Source: Burkholderiales bacterium (lineage in GTDB: Bacteria > Pseudomonadota > Gammaproteobacteria > Burkholderiales > SG8-39). Taken from it: a stretch of DNA of 9,875 bases. Below, in pieces: positions 1-6,013 of this stretch. The notes beneath the pieces were generated by a model. It searched no databases. It was not told the origin of the DNA and saw only the letters and a list, made by a program, of their open reading frames with translations. Each line of letters begins with the position of its first letter. Positions within the stretch are counted from its first letter, which is position 1. A program made the translations under genes and the position numbers. The stretch is from assembly GCA_020846575.1 (NCBI GenBank), contig JADLDQ010000293.1, positions 1 to 9,875 on the forward strand, written 5' to 3'.

Positions 1-473
1 CGCAGCTGCTCGCGCTCCTCGACCGGGAGCGACTGGAACACATCCTGGATGACCTCGCTCGGCAGGTCCGGGGCGAGGTCGGCGATCTCGTCTGCCTCCA
101 GCTGCCCGGCCGCGGCGCGCAGCTCGTGCGGGTCCATGCTGCGGATGAGCGACTCGCGCACCGCATCCGACACTTCCAGCAGTATCTCGCCGTCGCGCTC
201 GGCCTTGACCAGGTCCCAGACGATCAGCCGCTCGGGCAGCGGCAGCGCCTCCAGCACGTAGGCGATGTCGGCCGGGTGCATGCGATCGAGCTTGGCGCGC
301 AGCTGCGCCTCGTTCTGCTCGTGGACGAGGCTCTCCACCTGCTCGTGCCGCGGCCCCTGCTGCCGGCTCGCCAGATCCTCCACCAGGCGGTGGCGGCGAA
401 GCAGCGCCTGGACCTCGGCGAGGTCCTCTTTCAGATCCTCCAGTTCCTTCCTGGGGGTGAGGGTGTCGACCAT
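1..473 (-). CDS. mgtE: Magnesium transporter MgtE, N-terminal part (truncated by window edge)
   Basis: This is the 5' end of a gene that runs off the left edge; 157 codons plus two bases are visible. MgtE proteins are inner-membrane Mg2+ channels whose cytoplasmic N and CBS domains sense intracellular Mg2+ and gate the pore. The visible part is the MgtE N domain: a charged helical lead (residues 1-60), then the family hallmark MHPADIAYVLEALP at about 65-78. Next come ERLIVWDLVKAERDGEILLE (81-100) and an acidic stretch ADEIADLAPDLP (127-138). The CBS pair and the membrane domain would lie outside the window. The start is an ATG at 473. I see no good Shine-Dalgarno sequence before it (the preceding bases read ACACCTCCGCC), so the start rests on the N-terminal lead looking right for the family. 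It is divergent from the MFS gene across a long intergenic region. No Mg2+ riboswitch is recognisable upstream. Confidence 0.93.
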   Translation of the reverse strand, partial: MVDTLTPRKELEDLKEDLAEVQALLRRHRLVEDLASRQQGPRHEQVESLVHEQNEAQLRAKLDRMHPADIAYVLEALPLPERLIVWDLVKAERDGEILLEVSDAVRESLIRSMDPHELRAAAGQLEADEIADLAPDLPSEVIQDVFQSLPVEEREQL

Positions 474-864
474 GGCGGAGGTGTGCGTTCGGCTGAAGCT
501 CCGGCTCGCGTGCCTGGAATCGGGTTCAGGATGTCCGAGCGCTGCGCGACTTCGCACCACCGGAACGGGCCTGCGTCGAGAACCGCGCTGCAAGCCCGGC
601 GGCGGCGATAAGGCGTCGCGCCGCTCGCGCCCAGCCTGGGGGATACTGCGCGGCGAACCGACGTACGCGAAACGACGAACGACGAACGACGAACGACGAA
701 ACGGCGAACGACGAAACGGCGAACGACAGCGCGCCGGAACGACAGCCGGAACGACAGCGCGCCGCGCAGGCTGCGGCGATTCTAACGCCCGTGTGTATCA
801 TCCAGAAAGTCGATTCCTGAGTCTCGCTCTGGACGCAACACGCACTGTCGCCCCGGCACGACGC
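474..864. other. Divergent intergenic region between mgtE and the MFS permease
   Basis: About 390 bp lie between the two divergent starts. I see no gene here. Open frames across it are extensions of GC-rich shadow frames without protein-like composition. It holds the GAACGAC repeat tract (listed separately) and a small AT-richer patch around 779-818 that is the likeliest promoter zone. On the plus strand TATCAT (796-801) could be a -10 for the permease gene. On the minus strand TAGAAT (784-779) could be a -10 for mgtE. Neither has a good -35 at 16-18 bp, so both are guesses. TCCAGA (801-806) and TCTGGA (828-833) form a short 6-bp inverted repeat with a 21-base loop, of doubtful meaning. Confidence 0.6.
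669..764. repeat. Tandem GAACGAC heptamer tract with 15-bp higher-order units
   Basis: The tract begins with GAAACGAC (669-676), followed by three exact GAACGAC units (677-697). Then come two exact copies of a 15-bp unit, GAAACGGCGAACGAC (698-712 and 713-727). The last part has GAACGAC at 721-727, 737-743 and 749-755, separated by AGCGCGCCG and AGCCG. The 15-mer GAACGACAGCGCGCC occurs at 721-735 and again at 749-763. On the opposite strand the unit reads GTCGTTC. The pattern of short units, then compound units, then decayed spacers looks like slippage-driven growth of a microsatellite. The tract is not in a credible gene and sits in the mgtE/MFS divergent region, so it could lie in the leader of either gene. 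A regulatory role is not shown. Confidence 0.9.
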
Positions 865-2220
865 ATGAACATGCTCGCAGCGAACACCCCCGGGCCCGCT
901 CGCGCATCGGCCCGGCTCGCGCAGGGCGTGCGGCCGCGCGAGGTGCTCGGCTGGGCGATGTACGACTTCGCCAACTCGGGCTATACGACCGTGGTGATCA
1001 CCGCGATCTTCAACGCCTACTTCGTGGCAGTGGTGGCGGGAAACGCCCCTTGGGCCACCTTCGCCTGGACCGCGGCGCTGGCGCTGTCCTACGCGGCCAT
1101 CGTGCTGAGCGCGCCGCTCGCGGGCGCGCTGGCGGACATCCACGCGGCCAAGAAGCGGTTGCTCGCGGCCACCACTCTGGGATGCGTGGCGGCGACAGCG
1201 GCGCTCGCGGCGGTCGGTCCGGGCGAGCTGGCGCTCGCGGTCGCGCTCATCGCCGTGTCCAACTACTTCTTCGGCATGGGCGAGAACCTGATCGCGGCGT
1301 TCCTGCCGGAACTCGCACGGGGCGAGGCGCTCGGTCGCGTGTCGGGCTGGGGTTGGAGCCTGGGTTACCTCGGCGGACTCAGCGCGCTCGGCCTGTGCCT
1401 CGGTTACGTGAGCTGGGCCCAGTCGCAGGGACAGGGCGCGGCCGAGTTCGTTCCGGTGACAGTCCTCATCACCGCGGCGCTGTTCGCGCTCGCCAGCCTG
1501 CCGACCTTCCTGTGGCTGCGCGAACGCGCCCTGCCGCGGCTGCTGGAGGCGCGCGCGGGCGCGGTGCGCGCCGCCTATGCGCGCGTCGCGCACACGCTGC
1601 GCCATGCGCGCCGCTACCGCGACCTGCGGCGATTTCTGACGTGCCTGGTGTTCTACCAGGCCGGCATCCAGACGGTGATCGCGCGGGCGGCCATCTATGC
1701 CCAACAGGCACTGGGCTTTCAGACTGCCGAGACCATCCAGCTCGTCCTGCTGGTCAACGTCACCGCGGCGCTGGGCGCCTTCGTGTTCGGCGAAGTCCAG
1801 GACCGTATCGGGCACGTGCGCACTCTGGCCATCACCCTGGCCGGCTGGATACTCATGGTGGTCATCGCCTGGGCCGCGCAGGGACCGGCGGCCTTCTGGG
1901 TGGCCGCCAACATCGCCGGCCTGTGCCTGGGCGCATCGCAGTCGGCCGCGCGGGCTCTGGTCGGCTACCTGAGCCCGCAGGCGCGGCGCGCCGAATTCTT
2001 CGGGCTGTGGGGGTTCGCGGTGAAGCTCTCGTCCATTCTCGGTCCGCTCACCTACGGCGCGGTAACCTGGATCTCCGGCGGCGACCATCGGCTCGCGATC
2101 CTCGCGACCGGCGCGTTTTTCGTCGTGGGGCTGGCGATCCTCGCCGGCGTGGACGTGCCGCGCGGACGGCAGGCCGCGATGGAGCCGGATGCCTCGCCCC
2201 AGGAGGAAGCAGCGCCATGA
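865..2220 (+). CDS. MFS permease, UMF1/Atg22-like family
   Basis: A 451-residue integral membrane protein with the hydrophobic periodicity of a 12-segment major facilitator. The N-terminus has the UMF1-type signature GWAMYDFANSGYTTVV (29-44) leading into the first membrane segment. GALADIHAAKKRLL (87-100) is the MFS loop 2-3 motif. A basic cytoplasmic loop (about 217-257) precedes the second half, and FFGLWGFAVKLSSILGPL (378-395) is the second family signature. The relative Atg22 in yeast exports amino acids from the vacuole; bacterial members are mostly uncharacterised, so the substrate here is unknown. ATG at 865 was chosen because it puts the signature about 30 residues in. ATG at 871 is nearly equivalent, and ATG at 958 would cut into the signature. 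No clear ribosome-binding site is visible. The stop overlaps the start of the aminotransferase gene (ATGA), so the two are very likely cotranscribed and translationally coupled. Confidence 0.9.
   Translation: MNMLAANTPGPARASARLAQGVRPREVLGWAMYDFANSGYTTVVITAIFNAYFVAVVAGNAPWATFAWTAALALSYAAIVLSAPLAGALADIHAAKKRLLAATTLGCVAATAALAAVGPGELALAVALIAVSNYFFGMGENLIAAFLPELARGEALGRVSGWGWSLGYLGGLSALGLCLGYVSWAQSQGQGAAEFVPVTVLITAALFALASLPTFLWLRERALPRLLEARAGAVRAAYARVAHTLRHARRYRDLRRFLTCLVFYQAGIQTVIARAAIYAQQALGFQTAETIQLVLLVNVTAALGAFVFGEVQDRIGHVRTLAITLAGWILMVVIAWAAQGPAAFWVAANIAGLCLGASQSAARALVGYLSPQARRAEFFGLWGFAVKLSSILGPLTYGAVTWISGGDHRLAILATGAFFVVGLAILAGVDVPRGRQAAMEPDASPQEEAAP
2201..2206 (+). promoter_or_regulatory. 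Strong Shine-Dalgarno site for the aminotransferase gene
   Basis: AGGAGG lies inside the last codons of the MFS gene, 10 bases before the ATG at 2217. It fixes the aminotransferase start and supports re-initiation at the ATGA overlap. It is the best ribosome-binding site in the window. Confidence 0.85.
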
Positions 2221-3365
2221 CCCTGCGCCCGCCGTCCAAGCTGCCGCAGGTCGGCACCACCATCTTCACGGTGATGTCCGCGCTCGCCACCGAGCACGGC
2301 GCGGTGAACCTCGGGCAGGGTTTCCCGGATTTCGACCCCGACCCGCGGCTCCAGGCCCTGGTCGCGCAGGCCATGCGCGCCGGGCACAACCAGTACGCGC
2401 CGCTCGCGGGGGTACCGGCGCTGCTCGAGGCCCTCGCCGAGAAGATCGAGCGCTGCTACGGGCGCGCCTGCGATCCGGGGCGCGAGATCACCGTGACCGC
2501 CGGCGCCACCGAGGCGCTGATGTCGGCAGTGCTCGCCGTGGTGCACCCGGGCGACGAAGTGATCGTGCTCGAGCCCGCCTTCGACAGCTACGTCCCGGCC
2601 ATCCGGCTCGCAGGCGGGCGGCCGGTGCTCGTGCCACTCGCTCCCGGCGACTACGCCGTACCCTGGAAAGCGGTGCGCGCGGCGATCAACCGTCGCACCC
2701 GCCTGCTGATGCTCAACTTCCCCCACAACCCCAGCGGCGCGGTGCTCGGCCCGGCCGACCTCGATGCGCTCGAGTCGGTGGTTCGCGGCACCGACGTGCT
2801 GCTCCTCTCTGACGAGGTGTCCGAGCACATGGTGTACGACGGGCGGCGCTTCGAGAGCCTCGCCCGGCGGCCGGCGCTGGCCGAGCGCGCCTTCGTGATC
2901 TCGTCTTTCGCCAAGACCCTGCACGCCACCGGCTGGAAGATCGGCTACGTGCTCGCGCCGCGCGAACTGACCGAGGAGTTCCGGCGAGTGCACCAGTTCG
3001 TGGTGTTCGCGGTTTTCACCCCGGGCCAGCACGCCATCGCCGCGTACCTGCGCGATCCGGCGGCGTACGAGACGCTCGCCGCTTTCTACCAAGCCAAGCG
3101 CGACCGCTTTCGCGCCGGCCTCGCCGGCACGCGCTTTCGCCTGCTGCCCTGCCCGGGCACCTTCTATCAGCTCGCCGACTACGCGGCGATCAGCGAGGAG
3201 CCCGAGGAAGCCTTCGCGCGCCGCCTGACGACCGACTACGGCGTGGCGGCGATCCCGGTGAGCGTCCTGTACGAGCGGCCGATCGAGCGGCGCGTGGTGC
3301 GGTTCTGCTTCGCCAAGCAGGAGCAGACGCTGGATCGAGCGATCGAAAGGCTGGGCAGGGTTTGA
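2217..3365 (+). CDS. ybdL: PLP-dependent methionine aminotransferase, YbdL-type (class I/II)
   Basis: A 382-residue fold-type I aminotransferase, close to the usual length for YbdL and the related kynurenine/glutamine transaminases. These move the amino group of methionine or aromatic amino acids to a 2-oxo acid. Visible landmarks are NLGQGFPDFD (31-40), the cofactor-phosphate region TAGATEAL (94-101), NFPHNPSGAV (167-176) with Asn171, and SDEVSEHMVYDG (198-209) with the pyridine-binding Asp199. The Schiff-base lysine is Lys233 in SSFAKTLHATGWKIGY, and Arg362 in RFCFAK should bind the substrate carboxylate. The SFxKTxHxTGWKxGY pattern is what points to YbdL rather than AspC. All catalytic residues are present, so the enzyme should be active. 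The start ATG overlaps the stop of the MFS gene. Exact substrate preference (methionine versus aromatic or broad) cannot be decided from sequence. Confidence 0.88.
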   Translation: MTLRPPSKLPQVGTTIFTVMSALATEHGAVNLGQGFPDFDPDPRLQALVAQAMRAGHNQYAPLAGVPALLEALAEKIERCYGRACDPGREITVTAGATEALMSAVLAVVHPGDEVIVLEPAFDSYVPAIRLAGGRPVLVPLAPGDYAVPWKAVRAAINRRTRLLMLNFPHNPSGAVLGPADLDALESVVRGTDVLLLSDEVSEHMVYDGRRFESLARRPALAERAFVISSFAKTLHATGWKIGYVLAPRELTEEFRRVHQFVVFAVFTPGQHAIAAYLRDPAAYETLAAFYQAKRDRFRAGLAGTRFRLLPCPGTFYQLADYAAISEEPEEAFARRLTTDYGVAAIPVSVLYERPIERRVVRFCFAKQEQTLDRAIERLGRV

Positions 3366-3414
3366 TCGGGCGGGGAGCCGGCGTGCCGGATCCCGGGAAA
3401 AGGATGGCCGCTCC

Positions 3415-4113
3415 TCAAGGCACCCGCACCCCCGGCATGCGCGCCAGTATCGTCTCCGAGTACTGCGCGAGATACGCCGACGCCGGGTTGCGCTGGTAGA
3501 AGCGCGGCCGGGGCAGCATGGCCGCCAACTGCGCCGCCTGCTCTTGCGACAGCCGCGCGGCCGTCACCCCGAAGTAGTGGCGCGCCGCCGCCTCGGCGCC
3601 GAACAGGTCCTCGCCCCATTCGGCCACGTTGAGATAGATTTCCAGGATGCGGCGCTTGTCCATCACCGCTTCCAGCATGCCGGTGATCAGCGCCTCCTGC
3701 GCCGTCCGCGCCAGGCTGCGTTGGCCGGACAGGAACAGGTTCTTCGCCACCTGCTGCGTTATGGTGGAGCCGCCCGCGACCACCCTGCCCTTCCTGCGGT
3801 TGCGGTCGATCGCGTGCTGGATGCCGGCCCAGTCGAAACCCTCGTGGTCGATGAACTTCGCATCCTCGGCCGCCACCACGGCGCGCTTGAGATGGATGGA
3901 GATGCGGCTGTAGGGCGCCCAGGCCTGGACCACGCGTGCGCGCGGGTTCCTCTCGCGCAGGGCTTGGAGGCGCGCCGACATGAAGCTCGTCATGCCCGGA
4001 TCGGTCGAGTTCCAGCGCAGCACCTGGTAGAGATACCAGCCCTGGAGCGCGGCGAGCGCGACCGCGAGCCCCGCCGCGCAGTACAGGGTCCAGCGCGCGA
4101 GGCGCCGGATCAC
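3415..4113 (-). CDS. mtgA: Monofunctional peptidoglycan glycosyltransferase MtgA
   Basis: A 232-residue GT51 enzyme (E. coli MtgA has about 242) that polymerises lipid II into glycan strands at the outer face of the inner membrane. One N-terminal membrane anchor spans about residues 8-30, followed by a single GT51 domain and no transpeptidase domain. Catalytic Glu83 lies in AAEDAKFIDHEGFDW (81-95). GGSTITQQVAKNLFLS (114-129) is the second hallmark, Glu140 follows in RTAQEALIT, and KRRILEIYLNVAEWG (153-167) is also typical. The start is the GTG at 4113, overlapping the aroE stop as GTGA. This puts the anchor at the N-terminus, while an upstream start inside aroE would add about 20 residues of poor composition. 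No obvious Shine-Dalgarno precedes the GTG, so translation probably depends on termination of aroE. It converges with the aminotransferase gene 49 bp away. Confidence 0.96.
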   Translation of the reverse strand: MIRRLARWTLYCAAGLAVALAALQGWYLYQVLRWNSTDPGMTSFMSARLQALRERNPRARVVQAWAPYSRISIHLKRAVVAAEDAKFIDHEGFDWAGIQHAIDRNRRKGRVVAGGSTITQQVAKNLFLSGQRSLARTAQEALITGMLEAVMDKRRILEIYLNVAEWGEDLFGAEAAARHYFGVTAARLSQEQAAQLAAMLPRPRFYQRNPASAYLAQYSETILARMPGVRVP

Positions 4114-4922
4114 GCGAGGCTCGCGCGCAGCGCAGCCAGCAGCGGCCGTGTGTCGGGCCTCACCCCGCGCCACAGGAGGAAGGACTCGGCCGCCTGTTCC
4201 AGCAGCATCCCCAGCCCGTCGGCGGTGCGGGCTCCCTGCGCGAGCGCCGCGGCGAGAAAGGGCGTGGGCGCTTTCGCGTACATCATGTCGTAGGCGAGCG
4301 CCGCGGGAGCGTAGATGCCCGCGGGCAGCGCCGGCGCCTCGCCCTCGAGGCTTGCGGCGGTCGCATTGATCACGATGTCGAAGCGCCTGCCGGCGAGTTC
4401 CGCGAAGCCGCAGGCGGCGAGCCCTGCGTCGAAATGCAGCGCCAGGGCGAGCGCGCGCTCCGGCCTGCGGTTGGCCAGCGTGAGCGACGCCGGGCCCTGG
4501 TCCAGCAGTGGGCGGATCGCGCCGCGCGCCGCGCCGCCGGCGCCGAGCAGCAGGAGTGCCTTGTCGCGCAGCGGCACGCCCAGGTTGTCGCGGATATCGC
4601 GCACCAGGCCCGCCCCGTCGGTGTTGTCGCCGAAAACCCGGTCGCCGTCGAAGCGCAGGGTGTTGACCGCGCCGGCGGACCGGGCGCGCTCGGAGTGCCC
4701 GCCGGCATAGGCGAAGGCCTCCTCCTTGAAGGGCAGGGTGACGTTCATGCCGCGCCCCCCCGAGGTGCGGAAAGCCTCGGCCGCGGCAACGAAACCGTCG
4801 AGCGGCGCGAGGAGCTTCAAGTACTCGATATCCTGACCGGTCTGACGCGCAAAAGCGGCGTGGATCGCGGGCGAGCGGCTGTGCTCGACCGGGTGTCCGA
4901 TCACCGCGTAGCGATCGGTCAC
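4110..4922 (-). CDS. aroE: Shikimate dehydrogenase (NADP+)
   Basis: A 270-residue enzyme, matching AroE length (E. coli 272). It reduces 3-dehydroshikimate to shikimate with NADPH in the cytoplasmic route to chorismate. The N-terminal substrate domain shows YAVIGHPVEHSRSP (5-18) with shikimate-binding Ser15 and Ser17. MNVTLPFKE (59-67) carries catalytic Lys66, and GDNTDGAGL (98-106) carries Asp102. The Rossmann domain has GAGGAARG (127-134), and NRRPER (151-156) is the NADP-selecting loop. The usual NATS motif reads NATA (186-189), a mild change. The C-terminus has the expected DGLGMLLEQAAESFLLW (235-251). I chose the GTG at 4922 because a GAAGGG ribosome-binding site lies six bases upstream and MTDRYAVIG is the usual family start. 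An in-frame GTG at 4946 is the alternative. The gene is followed at a 4-bp overlap by mtgA and preceded by the TonB-family gene after 72 bp. Confidence 0.97.
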   Translation of the reverse strand: MTDRYAVIGHPVEHSRSPAIHAAFARQTGQDIEYLKLLAPLDGFVAAAEAFRTSGGRGMNVTLPFKEEAFAYAGGHSERARSAGAVNTLRFDGDRVFGDNTDGAGLVRDIRDNLGVPLRDKALLLLGAGGAARGAIRPLLDQGPASLTLANRRPERALALALHFDAGLAACGFAELAGRRFDIVINATAASLEGEAPALPAGIYAPAALAYDMMYAKAPTPFLAAALAQGARTADGLGMLLEQAAESFLLWRGVRPDTRPLLAALRASLA

Positions 4923-4928
4923 GCTCGG

Positions 4929-4934
4929 CCCTTC
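4929..4934 (-). promoter_or_regulatory. Ribosome-binding site deciding the aroE start
   Basis: On the minus strand GAAGGG stands six bases before the GTG at 4922. It favours this GTG over the in-frame GTG at 4946, which has no comparable site. Confidence 0.65.
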
Positions 4935-4994
4935 GCGGGATTGCACGGCAGCGCCGCCATTGCGGAACGGGAAGGTGCGCTCGCGGGCGCGAAC

Positions 4995-5903
4995 TCAGTC
5001 CGAGAACAGCTTATCGCCCTGGACGAAGTGCCAGGTCCGGGTGATTACCAGGATGTCGGTGTCGCGCCGGATGTTGTCGGGAAAGCCCGCGTACGGCGCG
5101 CCCATGCGCACGATGCGCTCGGCGGCGCGGTCGAGCACCGGGTGCCCCGACGAGCGGTCCAGGTCCACCGCCGCGAGGGAGCCATCCGCGTTGATGGACA
5201 CCGACATGCGCAGGCTGCCGTAGAGCCTGCCGCGCGCGTCGTCGGGGTAGTTGAGGTTGCCGATGCGCTCGATCTTCAGGCGCCAGTCCTCGACGTACTG
5301 CGCAAAGCGGTACTCGCTCGCCCGCGCGCCGACGAAGGTCTTCTTCGGCCGCTTGTTGTATTCGTCGACCCGCTTCGAGACCTGCGCCTCGAGCGATCGC
5401 ACCATCGCCAGGGCGCTTGCGCGCAGGTCGGCCGCGCTCCTGCGCGGGGCGGACTGCGGCGGCGCGGCCGGCGCGGGTGTCGGCGCCGGGGCCGCCGGCG
5501 CCGAGGCCAGGGCCTGGGGTTCGGGCATGGACTGGACCTGGGTGAGCAACTGCCTCTGCTCCTGCTCCAGTTCGGCCACACGTTGCTGCACCTGCTCGAC
5601 CTCGATCAGGTTCCCGGGACGATCCTCGCGCAGCGAGGGCAGGTTGGAACGGGCGCGCCGGTTTTCGTCGGTGTTACCCCCGCCGTCCAGGTTCGCCTGC
5701 GCCAGCACCTGCGGCGCCACCGGCTTGCTCTTGGTTCTGGAATTGACGATGACCACGTCCAGCGTCGGCAGCCGGTCCATGCGCGTGCGCTCGGGCAGCT
5801 GGAACTGGATCGAGAGCACGCCCAGGTGCAACAGCGCGGAAGCGACTAGCGCGCCCGCGAACAGACGCGACTGGGGATCCAGCCGTGTCCGGGCGAGGGT
5901 CAT
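4995..5903 (-). CDS. TonB-family periplasm-spanning protein
   Basis: A 302-residue protein with TonB architecture: one N-terminal membrane anchor (about 14-34), a predicted coiled coil rich in Glu and Gln (about 101-126), and an Ala/Pro-rich linker (128-152). A second helical stretch follows (about 157-185), then a C-terminal TonB domain (about 205-293). The domain shows YPDDARGRLYGSLRMSVSI (219-237), the INADGSL turn and SSGHPVLDRAAERIV (251-265). TonB proteins pass proton-motive energy from ExbB/ExbD to outer-membrane transporters. No exbB, exbD or receptor gene is in the window, and neighbours are housekeeping or cell-wall genes, so function as the main TonB is uncertain. The segment RPKKTFVGARASEYRFAQYV (185-204) just before the domain is well formed and looks subfamily-specific. 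The start is taken at ATG 5903, giving a short cytoplasmic tail before the anchor. An in-frame TTG at 5963 would add 20 residues. Confidence 0.88.
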   Translation of the reverse strand: MTLARTRLDPQSRLFAGALVASALLHLGVLSIQFQLPERTRMDRLPTLDVVIVNSRTKSKPVAPQVLAQANLDGGGNTDENRRARSNLPSLREDRPGNLIEVEQVQQRVAELEQEQRQLLTQVQSMPEPQALASAPAAPAPTPAPAAPPQSAPRRSAADLRASALAMVRSLEAQVSKRVDEYNKRPKKTFVGARASEYRFAQYVEDWRLKIERIGNLNYPDDARGRLYGSLRMSVSINADGSLAAVDLDRSSGHPVLDRAAERIVRMGAPYAGFPDNIRRDTDILVITRTWHFVQGDKLFSD

Positions 5904-5968
5904 CGAAGCAGGCCCCCGGCGTGCGGCCCTCGGGTCGGTATAGGGAATGACCGTACCGTCCAAACGCT

Positions 5969-5980
5969 TTTGAATTCAAA
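5969..5980. promoter_or_regulatory. Perfect 12-bp palindrome TTTGAATTCAAA
   Basis: An exact dyad centred on GAATTC, about 65 bp before the TonB-like start, in an AT-rich island of an otherwise very GC-rich region. It lies at or just downstream of the candidate -10. It could be an operator for a dimeric regulator, but no known box (for example a Fur box) is recognisable and the length alone does not prove function. Confidence 0.3.
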
Positions 5981-5982
5981 TT

Positions 5983-6013
5983 ATTCTAAGAGATTTTTAA
6001 TGTTACGACTCAA
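5983..6013 (-). promoter_or_regulatory. Candidate promoter for the TonB-like gene
   Basis: The 106-bp gap between the ribonuclease stop and the TonB-like start contains a sharply AT-rich stretch (about 5961-6008). On the minus strand TTGAGT (6013-6008) and TAGAAT (5988-5983) resemble -35 and -10 elements with a 19-bp spacer, longer than ideal. The -35 contains the ribonuclease stop codon. There is no GC-rich hairpin with a T run, so it looks more like a promoter than a terminator. If used, the TonB-like gene and probably aroE-mtgA form a transcription unit separate from the ribonuclease. Confidence 0.35.

Noticed and set aside
669..764. CRISPR array interpretation of the repeat tract
   Set aside because: The units are only 7-16 bp, there are no unique spacers of regular length, and no cas gene is present.
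474..800. Mg2+ riboswitch upstream of mgtE
   Set aside because: I could not identify M-box-like conserved elements or a terminator switch, and the region is dominated by a simple repeat.
265..864. In-frame extension upstream of the permease start, reading through the repeat tract
   Set aside because: The translation is Ser/Arg-rich low complexity antisense to mgtE, and the family signature begins about 30 residues after the ATG at 865.
526..2088. A 520-codon open frame on the minus strand opposite the permease gene
   Set aside because: It is antisense to a clear membrane protein gene, its translation is Arg/Gly/Gln-rich with no recognisable domain, and it is explained by high GC and lack of stops.
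1050..2216. In-frame extension upstream of the aminotransferase start
   Set aside because: It overlaps the permease gene in another frame with Arg-rich nonsense composition; the AGGAGG and ATG at 2217 fit the family N-terminus.
3366..3414. Possible intrinsic terminator in the convergent junction (CCGGCGTGCCGG)
   Set aside because: The stem is only four to five pairs with a tiny loop and there is no T run on either strand.
4434..5849. A 471-codon plus-strand open frame across aroE and the TonB-like gene
   Set aside because: It is antisense to two well-supported genes, with no motif and a composition typical of a GC-rich shadow frame.
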